A stretch of 64,000 bases of DNA, from the IMG/VR virus record IMGVR_UViG_3300032307_000622, positions 52,303-116,302 of that record, one strand, 5' to 3'. The position numbers and the translations under genes are program-made. Below the pieces are notes generated by a model. The model was not told the DNA's origin. It ran no database searches and was given only the letters and a program-made list of their open reading frames with translations. Position 1 is the stretch's first letter; each line of letters opens with the position of its first letter. Shown here piece by piece: positions 13,533 to 22,464 of the stretch. Source of the DNA: a virus.

Positions 13533-16500
13533 ATGTCTAGTCCATCTAACCTCTATGCAGAAAAGATTTTTAGTGAGCATCCACTGGCACTTTGGGCTTT
13601 AGACGATGTGGTTGACTATAAGTCATTAATTACAGAATCTGACAGGAACATTTCTCTTTGGCCAGACATTTCTGGCGGAACAGCACAGACAGTATCTGTA
13701 GTTGACGAGCCATTTCCAAATAGCGTTACAACAGAAATTACTGGAAGTTTAACAGAAAACAGTTTTGCAGAAATAGAGTGCATTAGCCCCATAACAATTG
13801 GTGACGATGGGGTTCTCTTTTCTAGCCTAGATAGTGATTTGGGCACTTTCACAATAGGGTCATATTTTTATACAGACTCTGCCTATTTATCTAAGGTTGA
13901 AATTGGATATGAGTACTATGATACTGTATCTGGTAGCAACGTCCAAAGAACAAAATCATTTAATACTTCTGTTTCAGGCAGATGGTTCTTTGTTGCAGAA
14001 ACGTTCGATATCCCAAGCGACAACTCTAGCCTAAGACTTGTTATAAAAATTGAGTATTCTGGTGGTGCAGAATCAACAAACGACTATAAGTTCTTAATCA
14101 ATGGATTATCTCTTGGCCAATGGTCAGAAAACTTTAGCTCAACATCCCTTGGCTCTCAGATAATTGACATTCCTAGCAATATTTTAATTTCTGGAAAAGC
14201 AATTGAGGCAAAGTCATATGGGCTTCAGGAAACCCCAGGGTACTATCTAATAAAGTCATCTGGGTCAATCTCCTGTAAAAATGGTGGCCTGCCAATGGTT
14301 TATGGGGCATCAAATACAACAATCTTGTCTCCAAATGAAAATAAGCCATCGCTAATTGTTCCAGGCAATGGGTTCTTAAATGATTATGGAAAGTATAAGG
14401 ACTATACTGTTGAGTTTTGGATAAAGGTTTTGAATGACTCTTTAGAGCAAAAAAGAATCTTTGGTCCAATCTCTTCAAGTGACGGACTGTACGTAAAAGG
14501 CCCCTTTATTATTTTAAAAATTGGAAATTCTTATGGATCGTATTTTGTTGGTGAATGGTTTAGGCCAATGCTCATTAATATTAAATATGGCCCAACTTCA
14601 GCAGCATTGTTGATTAATGGAGAGGTTGTTATATCCTTATCTTTGTCAGAATCAGACATTAATTTTCCAGCAAAAATTAACAATCAAAAAGATCAGGACT
14701 GGCTAGGATTTTACTCTTATGAGGATGTTCCCACAATAGAGTTGGATTGTGTGGCTATCTATCCATACCAAGTATCACAAATACTTTCAAAAAGAAGGTG
14801 GGTCTACGGCCAGGGAGTTGAGTTCCCAGAAAATATTAATGCTGCTTATAGCGGAACTTCCGTATTTATTGATTCAACATTTGCAAAGCATTCAAATACA
14901 TACTCGTACCCTGATCTAGGAAAATGGGATCAGGGGGTTGTTGATAATCTTGTTACCGAAAATGGAATTCTTTCTGTTCCAAGCTATCAGCTACCCACTA
15001 TAGCTTTTAACAATAAAAACAGAGAGACCTGGATTAGAGACATTTCATTAGTACAAAATGAAGAAAAGAACTTTATGTGTCTAAGGCCAAACTCATCTTG
15101 GACAAATACAAATGGTTATTTTCTTATTGAAAATCTTGGATTTTTAGATAAAGACGTAAAGGGATTTTATGGAGTTTTTAAACAAAAATCTAAAAATCTT
15201 AACAAGGAAATTCTTTTTGAAATAGAAGATGTAGGCACGTCAAACTACTTACAAATATCTATTGATGATAGCCAAATAGTTTATACCATGTCTTATGGGT
15301 CGCAGTTGTCAACCATCTATACTTCAGAAATTAGATATGTTGGTGAAGAGTTTTCAATTGGTCTAGACTTCAGGGCATTCTCTGAATATTTTGGTGGCAA
15401 CACTGCAGCATTTTTTGGCAAAAAATCATCACTAAGGCTATATGTTGGTGGTAACAAAAAGTTTGAAAATAGCTTTAGTGGCAACATATACTCTATTGGA
15501 GTTTGTACGGAAAGAAACTTTTCTAAGATTTCACAATTTTTTAACACAAAAGGCTTGACACTTGACTATGTAGATATGTTTGGCGTTGACGGAGGAATCC
15601 CAATAACAGAATATTGGGAGACTCTTTATGACGGCAAGATTCCAACAACTACAACTTGGGATCTACACGTTAATCCAGACAGCAACTATCCTGCACCATC
15701 CATAGTGGCAACCCAATCCTTCGCTGACTTTATTGCAAGCTACACAGTTAAACTATTTGAGAATTTTGATAAATTCAACATAGGTGTTTCTGTAGATTCA
15801 TATTGGGAAGATTACATACCGCTAACCTATATGGCAAAGTATGTTACTGATCCAAATGGTGACTCCAGATATGATCTTGATTTTATTCAATTTAATGTTA
15901 ACTATCCAGCACCATCTAAATTTGTTCAGGAAGATGAGTCTAGTTCTTGGACATATGAGGAACTTAGAGAAAAGTTCTACTCTCCAGTTCAAAGAACCTA
16001 TGAATCATTAGATAATCAACTATTTACTGGATATGAAAATTATAACGATTTAAAAAATAAATCATTCAAAACTTATAAATACGATACCTTCGGAGCACAG
16101 GTCAGAACCTTTATAACATTCCAGTATTTGGCTTCAGGAGCAAATGCACCCTATAGCTATTTTACAAATACAATAAGGCCAGATAAGGACGGTACTCTCG
16201 TGCCTGGGTCATACGTTATAGGCTATGACGAAGATAGCAACCCAATCTATGACAGCTTTGAAAATACGATGTACGAGGTTGTTGACAATATGGTTATCTA
16301 TCCTCCAAAACATATAGACTTTAACGAACTAGCAATCGTTACACATATGGACATTGTCGTTGATGATATTGTTAGTCATCCAGTTCGAATAAGAAAGTTG
16401 CAATATGCGTCTCAGGCACTAAATGATTCAGTGCCAACAATGATTGGTACAAAGTTTGGTACAGAAATTTACCCATACAGAAAAACTGGCGTGTATTTTG

Positions 16501-17300
16501 ACTACAAAAACCTCAACCCTTTTACAACATACAGAGGATCTAGCCCATACCTGTACATGACAAGAAATAGCGGAATTGAGCTTAGAGGTAGATTCGATCC
16601 TCTTATTAATCGTGGTATAAAGATTCCTATAAATGCTACTAAGTCATCAGAGTACAGGGTAATTGCTATGCAAATGGCCATGCGGTATGACCAAGACTTT
16701 TTCCCATATTCGCCAATGCAGATTTTTGAAATAGAGTCAAAAAACTCTATAATTAAGTTTTACATGGTGTCTGTTCACCCTCAGGGCAAGAGGGCAAAGA
16801 TTTATGCAATTAACTCTAGAACTGGAAGACTAGAAAATGGAATCTCTTTTTACTGGAATGGCAAAATCGTAAAAGAGCCAGTCCTAACAGTGAAAGAATG
16901 GGGAATGCTGGGAATTGGATTCTCCAACAGTTTGATCTATGACAGGTATTTTGGAGGAATAAGGATTACTGGTCCAATTTTAATAAACAGTATTTCTCAC
17001 TACAAGAGCACAAGCCTACAAGAAGTTCAGCAAGTAACTACCAGGCCATGGTTTAAGGTTCGCTCAGTGGGACTAACTGAGTTTGACTGGCAATTCTGGG
17101 AGTCTTCCTATATCTGGAATGGTGTTTTGGTACTATCCTCAACAAGCTACTATGGGGTTGGCCCAGAAGATATCTATAAGACCTATACTGGAACAAACAA
17201 GATTATCGTTGATGATGAAAGAGTCTTTAGTCTTGGCAACTATGAGTATAGAGCATTAAATAACGTTATTTGGCAATCCAATGTGCTAAATGCGGTATAA
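13533..17300 (+). CDS. Large minor tail protein with lectin-like domains
   Basis: 1255 residues. The N-terminus (NLYAEKIFSEHPLALWALDD) is characteristic of large minor tail proteins of actinobacterial phages. Concanavalin A/LamG-like beta-sandwich features appear near 265-420 (YTVEFWIKV, ...SYFVGEWFRPMLINIKY, AALLINGEVV). The rest is beta-rich without motifs I can name. It probably binds host surface glycans from the tail tip. The start has no clear ribosome-binding site, and a weak -10 (TAAAAT at 13519-13524) lies 8 bases before ATG. It stands upstream of the head genes, separate from other tail genes. Confidence 0.75.
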   Translation: MSSPSNLYAEKIFSEHPLALWALDDVVDYKSLITESDRNISLWPDISGGTAQTVSVVDEPFPNSVTTEITGSLTENSFAEIECISPITIGDDGVLFSSLDSDLGTFTIGSYFYTDSAYLSKVEIGYEYYDTVSGSNVQRTKSFNTSVSGRWFFVAETFDIPSDNSSLRLVIKIEYSGGAESTNDYKFLINGLSLGQWSENFSSTSLGSQIIDIPSNILISGKAIEAKSYGLQETPGYYLIKSSGSISCKNGGLPMVYGASNTTILSPNENKPSLIVPGNGFLNDYGKYKDYTVEFWIKVLNDSLEQKRIFGPISSSDGLYVKGPFIILKIGNSYGSYFVGEWFRPMLINIKYGPTSAALLINGEVVISLSLSESDINFPAKINNQKDQDWLGFYSYEDVPTIELDCVAIYPYQVSQILSKRRWVYGQGVEFPENINAAYSGTSVFIDSTFAKHSNTYSYPDLGKWDQGVVDNLVTENGILSVPSYQLPTIAFNNKNRETWIRDISLVQNEEKNFMCLRPNSSWTNTNGYFLIENLGFLDKDVKGFYGVFKQKSKNLNKEILFEIEDVGTSNYLQISIDDSQIVYTMSYGSQLSTIYTSEIRYVGEEFSIGLDFRAFSEYFGGNTAAFFGKKSSLRLYVGGNKKFENSFSGNIYSIGVCTERNFSKISQFFNTKGLTLDYVDMFGVDGGIPITEYWETLYDGKIPTTTTWDLHVNPDSNYPAPSIVATQSFADFIASYTVKLFENFDKFNIGVSVDSYWEDYIPLTYMAKYVTDPNGDSRYDLDFIQFNVNYPAPSKFVQEDESSSWTYEELREKFYSPVQRTYESLDNQLFTGYENYNDLKNKSFKTYKYDTFGAQVRTFITFQYLASGANAPYSYFTNTIRPDKDGTLVPGSYVIGYDEDSNPIYDSFENTMYEVVDNMVIYPPKHIDFNELAIVTHMDIVVDDIVSHPVRIRKLQYASQALNDSVPTMIGTKFGTEIYPYRKTGVYFDYKNLNPFTTYRGSSPYLYMTRNSGIELRGRFDPLINRGIKIPINATKSSEYRVIAMQMAMRYDQDFFPYSPMQIFEIESKNSIIKFYMVSVHPQGKRAKIYAINSRTGRLENGISFYWNGKIVKEPVLTVKEWGMLGIGFSNSLIYDRYFGGIRITGPILINSISHYKSTSLQEVQQVTTRPWFKVRSVGLTEFDWQFWESSYIWNGVLVLSSTSYYGVGPEDIYKTYTGTNKIIVDDERVFSLGNYEYRALNNVIWQSNVLNAV

Positions 17301-17302
17301 TG

Positions 17303-17318
17303 TGGTATACTAATGGTT
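17303..17318 (+). promoter_or_regulatory. Extended -10 promoter TGGTATACT
   Basis: TGGTATACT at 17303-17311 lies seven bases before the ATG at 17319. A second TATAAT at 17296-17301 overlaps the previous stop codon. Either could start the head-gene transcript with almost no leader. Confidence 0.5.
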
Positions 17319-17696
17319 ATGAATTCTGAAAAAGAACAATTTCCTGGTCAAGTTGGTGACTCTAAGGTAACAATTTTAGATAAGCAGTATGACTGGGGTA
17401 TCTATTTCTGGAAGAAGGCTAACGGCAAGCCTTTTACAGATGGTCATGGAAACGTATTAAACATACCGTCCCATAGGGGTGACGCACTTCAGATTCATAA
17501 ATTGGTTCAGGAAGCTACGGCTCTTGGACAAGGGGATGGCTCATATGAGTTTATGCCAGGCGTGTCAAGAGTGTCTGATGAAGAGTATAGCGAACAGGTT
17601 GATAGGATGAAGCAGGGTCTGATTCCAAACCTGAATGACATAGGAGCAGTCATGGCAGCAAAAGAAACATTCGACAAGTATGGAAGTGACGATTAA
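17319..17696 (+). CDS. Hypothetical protein upstream of portal
   Basis: About 125 residues. ATG 17319 is preferred over ATG 17313 because the extended -10 ends at 17311. The sequence contains YDWGIYFWKKANGKPFTDGHGN and a charged C-terminal helix. Its stop overlaps the portal start (TAATG). No family recognised. The position immediately before the portal suggests a packaging or head-assembly role. Confidence 0.6.
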   Translation: MNSEKEQFPGQVGDSKVTILDKQYDWGIYFWKKANGKPFTDGHGNVLNIPSHRGDALQIHKLVQEATALGQGDGSYEFMPGVSRVSDEEYSEQVDRMKQGLIPNLNDIGAVMAAKETFDKYGSDD

Positions 17697-19324
17697 TGTC
17701 AGAACAGCACTACATTAGAGATCTTGGTTTGGCAGAACTTGACGAAGAGGTTAATGCTTTTAAGGATCAAGATCCATTTGCCAAGCACTGGGACAGCCTA
17801 AAGCTATTTTCAGGACTAGACAAGAACTTTAAGCGTAGGTCAGACAGAATCGCAAAGGCAGATGTTTCTGCAATCGGCAACAATGTCGATACGACTAATC
17901 AGAGATATCAGGATAGTGCAAAGACTGTAAGTCGTGGTATTGACGGTGCATACTCAAAAGAAATTAACCCTGGAATCGTATATCGTAACGGATATGGCAT
18001 GTTTGATGTCATTACTCCACCATGGAATCTTTATGAGCTAGCAAACTACTACGACACATCATTTGCCAACCACGCTGCTATTGATGCAAAGGTTGAGAAC
18101 ATTGTTGGCCTTGGATATGAGTTTAAAGAAACTCAAAGAACCCTTATGGCCTTGGAGTCATCTACCAATGAGTCTGCTACAGAAAAAGCACGAAAGAGAA
18201 TAGAACGTGCTAAAGTAGAAATGCGTGAATGGCTAGAGAGCCTAAACGATGATGACTCTTTTATCGTAACAATGGAAAAAGTTTTTACTGACGTTCAAGC
18301 GACTGGAAATGGCTATCTAGAGGTTGGTAGAACTGTCAGTGGCAAAATTGGATACCTTGGTCACATTCCATCAACCACAATGCGTGTCCGCAGATTGCGT
18401 GATGGATTTGTACAAATTATTGGGCAGAAGGTTGTTTATTTTAGAAACTTTGGGGCAAAGAATCAAAACCCACTAACTACTGATCCAAGACCAAACGAGA
18501 TCATTCACTTTAAGCAGTATTCACCACTAAATACTTTTTATGGTGTTCCAGATATCATGTCTGCTATTTCATCACTGCATGGAGATCAGTTGGCATCACA
18601 ATACAACATTGACTACTTTGGAAACAAGGCTGTTCCAAGGTATGTTGTGACACTAAAGGGTGCAAAGCTATCTGAAGAAGCTGAGGATAAGATGTTCAGG
18701 TTCCTACAGACAAGCCTAAAGGGCTCTAGCCACAGAACCTTGTACATTCCATTGCCAGCAGACTCTGACACCAACAAGGTTGAGTTTAAAATGGAACCAA
18801 TTGAAAATGGAGTACAGGAGGCATCGTTTAATGAATACCGCATTCGAAACCGTGACGATATTTTGGTTGCACATCAAGTTCCGCTTTCCAAAATCGGCGG
18901 AGGCGATTCATCAGCTATCGCAGCTGCTTTAGCACAGGATAGGACCTTTAAGGAACAGGTCGCAAGACCAGCACAAAGAAATCTGGAAAAGCTAATCAAT
19001 AAAATTGTTAAGGAGCAGACCGATATTCTAGAGCTCAAGTTTAACGAGCTCACCCTGACTGATGAAATTGCACAGTCTCAAATACTTGAACGCTACGTTA
19101 AGAATCAGATTATGGTTCCTAATGAAGCTAGAACGATTCTTGGATTGCCACAAAGGGCGGACGGAGATGAGCCGCTAGAGCTTAGTGCCAGGGCTGCAGC
19201 TGATGCCAAGGGAAATATGGCTGGATCCAAGACAAGGGATTCTGAAAGGGCAAACAACTCTTCAGATAATACTGCGACCATCTCTGGTCGTAATCCAAAG
19301 GGAGAGGGAAGATCTTCTCAGTAA
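17696..19324 (+). CDS. Phage portal protein
   Basis: 542 residues. The region NYYDTSFANHAAIDAKVENIVGLGYEF (~115-140) is the hallmark portal core, seen also in PBSX/HK97-type portals: P-P-W-N-L-Y-E-L-A, then I-D-A-K-V. Later come a G-D-Q-L-A-S-Q-Y-N-I-D-Y-F-G-N segment and IGGGDSSAIAAALAQDRTF, typical of portal C-terminal regions. The C-terminus is low-complexity (AAADAKGNMAGSKTRDSERANNSSD). It forms the dodecameric DNA gate of the capsid. It lies directly upstream of protease and capsid as usual, but the terminase is about 39 kb away. Confidence 0.9.
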   Translation: MSEQHYIRDLGLAELDEEVNAFKDQDPFAKHWDSLKLFSGLDKNFKRRSDRIAKADVSAIGNNVDTTNQRYQDSAKTVSRGIDGAYSKEINPGIVYRNGYGMFDVITPPWNLYELANYYDTSFANHAAIDAKVENIVGLGYEFKETQRTLMALESSTNESATEKARKRIERAKVEMREWLESLNDDDSFIVTMEKVFTDVQATGNGYLEVGRTVSGKIGYLGHIPSTTMRVRRLRDGFVQIIGQKVVYFRNFGAKNQNPLTTDPRPNEIIHFKQYSPLNTFYGVPDIMSAISSLHGDQLASQYNIDYFGNKAVPRYVVTLKGAKLSEEAEDKMFRFLQTSLKGSSHRTLYIPLPADSDTNKVEFKMEPIENGVQEASFNEYRIRNRDDILVAHQVPLSKIGGGDSSAIAAALAQDRTFKEQVARPAQRNLEKLINKIVKEQTDILELKFNELTLTDEIAQSQILERYVKNQIMVPNEARTILGLPQRADGDEPLELSARAAADAKGNMAGSKTRDSERANNSSDNTATISGRNPKGEGRSSQ

Positions 19325-19372
19325 TTTGTTAATAACTTATTCACATAGTTATTAACATGTTATAAAAGGAGG

Positions 19373-19378
19373 TATAAT
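19373..19378 (+). promoter_or_regulatory. Candidate -10 before protease gene
   Basis: TATAAT lies 9 bases before the ATG at 19388, immediately after AAAGGAGG (19365-19372). If the site is a promoter, the Shine-Dalgarno-like GGAGG would lie outside the transcript. If not, GGAGG with a 15-base spacing serves an upstream transcript. Unresolved. Confidence 0.35.
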
Positions 19379-19387
19379 TAAACTACC

Positions 19388-20740
19388 ATGACTATAGCAA
19401 AGGCACAGTGGAATTCTGAGGGCGATCTCGTTCGCCTATCCATGCCATTCTCTAAAGTAGATAAAGAGCGTAGAATCGTCTCTGGATTTGCCACACTTGA
19501 CAATGTGGACAGACAAAAGGATATTGTCACATCTGAAGCTTCTTTGAAGGCCTTCTCAAAATTCCGTGGCAACATTAGAGAAATGCACCAACCACTAGCT
19601 GTTGGTAAAATGGTAGCTTTTAAAGAAGACAAGTACTTTGACCCAGAGTCAAAAAAGTTTTATTCTGGAGTATATGTTTCTGCATATGTTTCAAAGGGTG
19701 CTCAGGATACCTGGGAAAAGGTTCTAGATGGTACCCTGTCTGGTTTTTCTATTGGTGGAAAAATGAATAAGTGGGATGACGCTTATGACGAAAAGATGGA
19801 CTCTACTATTCGAATTATTAAGGAATACGATCTAGTGGAACTATCACTAGTAGACACTCCAGCAAATCAGTTTGCAAATATTTTATCTGTTGAGAAAGTT
19901 GACGGTGTAGATGTGATAAAGGGTGATGGAGTAAATACAGAAATTGAAAATGTTTTCTGGGATCCAGAATCTCAAATTGTTATGCTATCTGAAAAAGAAG
20001 TTGAAATGAGTCCCACTTCTGGAGCCCCAATGCAGAATATAGGTTTCGTTGAGAAAAACGATAACGAAAAAACAGAAATGGTAAAATTCTTAGTTGATAG
20101 TGCTAAAGGCATTAATACAATTGAGATTAAGAAGGAGGCAAGTCCTATGACTGAAGAAAATACTACTGCAGCTGAAGATGCTGCGGTTGAAAAGTCACAA
20201 GAGGTCGCTCCAGAGGCAGAGGCCGTTGCTGAGGATGTTGTAAAGACAGACGAAGCTGAGGTTGCCAAGACAGATGACATGGATGAAGATGACAAAGAGG
20301 AAGAGTCCGAAGATGAAGACATGGACAAGTCCGCAAAGAAGTCTAAGGACATGGAAGAAGACAAGTCATATGATGACAAGAAGTCTGAAACTGTTGATGC
20401 AGCTGAAGAGGTATCTAAGTCAGACGATGCACTTGAAACTGCAGTTGCAGATATCAAGTCAACCGTTACCAAAGCCTTTAGCGATCTAACAGCAGTTGTT
20501 CAAGCTCAGGCTGAGCAGATTGCTGAACTACACAAATCTCTAGCTACAGTAAAGAATGAGGTAACTGCAAGCAAGGATGTGTTTAATGAGTTTGGAAAGA
20601 GGGTTGATGCTGTTGAGGCTGACACCGCTTTCCGTAAGTCTGGTGATCTAGGCGAGATCATTCAGGAAACTCAACCAGAACAGGTTGAGAAATCCCTATG
20701 GGGCGGTCGTTTCCTCAAAACTGCCGATTTATTTAGATAA
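19388..20740 (+). CDS. Prohead protease fused to scaffold domain
   Basis: 450 residues. Residues ~1-175 are an HK97-type prohead protease: RIVSGFATLDNVDRQ, R-E-M-H-Q-P with the catalytic His near 65, and L-S-G-F-S-I-G-G with the catalytic Ser near 119. The rest is very acidic (runs of Glu/Asp around 295-330) and ends in a coiled coil (LTAVVQAQAEQIAELHKSL region), as in scaffolding proteins. It should direct capsid assembly and then cleave scaffold and capsid. A separate internal start for the scaffold half is annotated below. Confidence 0.85.
   Translation: MTIAKAQWNSEGDLVRLSMPFSKVDKERRIVSGFATLDNVDRQKDIVTSEASLKAFSKFRGNIREMHQPLAVGKMVAFKEDKYFDPESKKFYSGVYVSAYVSKGAQDTWEKVLDGTLSGFSIGGKMNKWDDAYDEKMDSTIRIIKEYDLVELSLVDTPANQFANILSVEKVDGVDVIKGDGVNTEIENVFWDPESQIVMLSEKEVEMSPTSGAPMQNIGFVEKNDNEKTEMVKFLVDSAKGINTIEIKKEASPMTEENTTAAEDAAVEKSQEVAPEAEAVAEDVVKTDEAEVAKTDDMDEDDKEEESEDEDMDKSAKKSKDMEEDKSYDDKKSETVDAAEEVSKSDDALETAVADIKSTVTKAFSDLTAVVQAQAEQIAELHKSLATVKNEVTASKDVFNEFGKRVDAVEADTAFRKSGDLGEIIQETQPEQVEKSLWGGRFLKTADLFR
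20147..20740 (+). CDS. Nested in-frame scaffold protein (internal start)
   Basis: Inside the protease gene, AAGGAGG at 20132-20138 is followed by 8 bases and an in-frame ATG at 20147. This is a better ribosome-binding site than that of the full-length gene. Translation from here gives 197 residues (MTEENTTAAEDAA...), exactly the acidic plus coiled-coil half without the protease. Phage lambda uses the same logic (Nu3 within C). Separate production would supply scaffold in excess over protease. Confidence 0.65.
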   Translation: MTEENTTAAEDAAVEKSQEVAPEAEAVAEDVVKTDEAEVAKTDDMDEDDKEEESEDEDMDKSAKKSKDMEEDKSYDDKKSETVDAAEEVSKSDDALETAVADIKSTVTKAFSDLTAVVQAQAEQIAELHKSLATVKNEVTASKDVFNEFGKRVDAVEADTAFRKSGDLGEIIQETQPEQVEKSLWGGRFLKTADLFR

Positions 20741-20763
20741 AAATCACTTAGGAGGTGACAATT

Positions 20764-21906
20764 ATGTCGGAAGAAATTATTAAGAATCAGCCAGGAGAGT
20801 CTGGCGAGCTAGGAGGCACAGCTCCTGGTCTATATCAAGGACAGGGTGCTTTTGCATCTGGTTCAGACGCAGGTGCTAACATTCCTGGTAACTATACTAA
20901 TGGTGGTGTTGTTAACAACATCCCAAATGCTGAGCTAGGTCTTACATCTGGTCCAAACGCTGTTAACCCTTCAGGTGATGCAGGCAGTGGTATCCTACGC
21001 CCTGAACAGGCACGTCGTTTTATTGACTACGTGTGGGATGCAACAGTTCTCGCCAAGGATGGCCGCCGTGTAACCATGAGAGCCAACACAATGGAGCTTG
21101 AGAAGGTTAACGTTGGAGAGCGTGTAATTCGTGCAGCTGCACAGGCTCTGGGTAACTACGAAAACACTGGTGCTCAGTTCACCAAGGTAGAACTTACAAC
21201 CAAGAAGATTCGTCTTGACTGGGAAGTATCTGCTGAAGCTCTAGAAGACGGAATTGAAGGAGGTGCACTCGAAGACCACCTTGTACGTTTGATGACAAAC
21301 GCATTTGCGAATGACATTGAAGATCTAGCGATCAACGGTACAGGAACTGGAAACGATGCATTCCTTTCAATTATGAACGGATTCGTAAACCAGGCTAAGA
21401 CTGGTGACGCACACGAGTCTGTTGTAACCGTAGCTGACAATGCTTGGACTCCAGAGGTAATGCAAAACATTATCTTGGCAATGCCACGTAAGTACCGTGC
21501 ACTTAAGAACAACCTTAAGTTCTACGCTGGTACTGACGCATTCCAGGGAATCATCAAGCACAACGGTACCCTAGCTGACGCTATTGCTGAAGCATTTGCT
21601 GGAACTCCAGCAGGTACCCCAGCTAACCGTCAGGCTTACCTAGATGGTACTGGACAGACTTTCGGTGGAGCACGTACTACTCGTGTTCTAGGTGTAGATG
21701 TTCAGGAAGTTCCTTACTACCCTGCAGGTTATGTAGACCTTACATTCCCTCAGAACCGTGTATGGGGTTTCCAGCGTGACATCACAGTAAACCGTGAGTA
21801 CAAGCCAAAGAAGGACACCATTGAGTACACCGTATTCGTACGCTTTGGTATCACTTGGGAAGAAGAGGATGCAATTGCATTCGCAGATGCAGGAGCAGAC
21901 AGCTAG
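20764..21906 (+). CDS. Major capsid protein, HK97 fold
   Basis: 380 residues from ATG 20764, which sits 8 bases after GGAGG; the upstream in-frame GTG at 20755 lies inside that site. The first ~75 residues are flexible and Gly/Asn-rich, perhaps a delta-domain-like arm. The core includes ILRPEQARRFIDYVWDATVLAKDGRRV, E-L-T-T-K-K-I-R-L-D-W-E-V and AINGTGTGNDAFLSIMNGF, typical for actinophage capsids. Codon use is more regular than in neighbouring genes (many GGT, CGT, AAG, TAC), as expected for high expression. A strong terminator follows. Confidence 0.9.
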   Translation: MSEEIIKNQPGESGELGGTAPGLYQGQGAFASGSDAGANIPGNYTNGGVVNNIPNAELGLTSGPNAVNPSGDAGSGILRPEQARRFIDYVWDATVLAKDGRRVTMRANTMELEKVNVGERVIRAAAQALGNYENTGAQFTKVELTTKKIRLDWEVSAEALEDGIEGGALEDHLVRLMTNAFANDIEDLAINGTGTGNDAFLSIMNGFVNQAKTGDAHESVVTVADNAWTPEVMQNIILAMPRKYRALKNNLKFYAGTDAFQGIIKHNGTLADAIAEAFAGTPAGTPANRQAYLDGTGQTFGGARTTRVLGVDVQEVPYYPAGYVDLTFPQNRVWGFQRDITVNREYKPKKDTIEYTVFVRFGITWEEEDAIAFADAGADS

Positions 21907-21926
21907 TCTGTAACTGAATTCCTTTT

Positions 21927-21962
21927 AGGGGGCAGGAGTTTTTTGGCTCCTGCCCTCTTTTC
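21927..21962 (+). terminator. Rho-independent terminator after capsid gene
   Basis: GGGCAGGAG (21930-21938) pairs with CTCCTGCCC (21947-21955) around an 8-base T-rich loop, followed by TCTTTTC. It ends the capsid transcript. A new promoter begins 7 bases downstream. Confidence 0.85.
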
Positions 21963-21968
21963 AATATC

Positions 21969-21984
21969 TGTTATAATTATAGTT
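21969..21984 (+). promoter_or_regulatory. Extended -10 promoter TGTTATAAT
   Basis: TGTTATAAT at 21969-21977 follows the capsid terminator. The start is predicted near 21984, giving a 13-base leader containing TAGGAGGT before the ATG at 21997. Confidence 0.6.
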
Positions 21985-21996
21985 TAGGAGGTTATT

Positions 21997-22464
21997 ATGT
22001 CTGAAAATACAAATAACGAAGATGTCGTACCAGCAATGCTAGAGCCAGGTGAAGCAGTCATTCCACTAGAATATGCAAAAAAGAATGAAGATGCTATCAA
22101 TAGCCTAGTCGAGAAGTACAAAGAGTCTGTAGAAGTTGCAGAAGCTAAGGAAGCAGAAGAAGATAATATTGTATCTGCTCCAGAGCCAGTAGAAGAAAAG
22201 CCAGCACTTGGCTTTGTGGCAAACGGTGTCATGGGATCAACCACTGTACCAGCTAAGTCTCAAAAGAAAGAGACTGTTGTAAAGAAGAAGGAAAAGAAGG
22301 ATATCACAGCAGTTTACTCCACAAGGAATGTAACCTGGAATGGTGTCGGAAAAGTCTACATTGGATACAACATTGTTACAAAAGAAGCAGCTGACAAGTG
22401 GGCAACTCGTGACCACATCCGCATTGCAACTCCAGAAGAGGTTGCTAGGGAGTACGGCGTATAA
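21997..22464 (+). CDS. Head-tail region protein with VPAMLxPGE motif
   Basis: 155 residues. Near the N-terminus it has D-V-V-P-A-M-L-E-P-G-E-A-V-I-P, almost the same as two sites in the tape measure of this phage (near residues 675 and 2387). A middle section rich in Glu/Ala/Lys follows. The C-terminal ~55 residues (YSTRNVTWNGVGKVYIGYNIV...DHIRIATPEEVAREYG) recur in actinophage proteins encoded just after the capsid. Probably a connector or capsid-associated factor. Well expressed by its own promoter and a perfect AGGAGG. Confidence 0.65.
   Translation: MSENTNNEDVVPAMLEPGEAVIPLEYAKKNEDAINSLVEKYKESVEVAEAKEAEEDNIVSAPEPVEEKPALGFVANGVMGSTTVPAKSQKKETVVKKKEKKDITAVYSTRNVTWNGVGKVYIGYNIVTKEAADKWATRDHIRIATPEEVAREYGV

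Noticed and set aside
19972-20472. 166-codon minus-strand Ser-rich frame
   Set aside because: It mirrors the acidic scaffold region, where Glu/Asp codons read as Ser/Leu on the other strand. No start signal.
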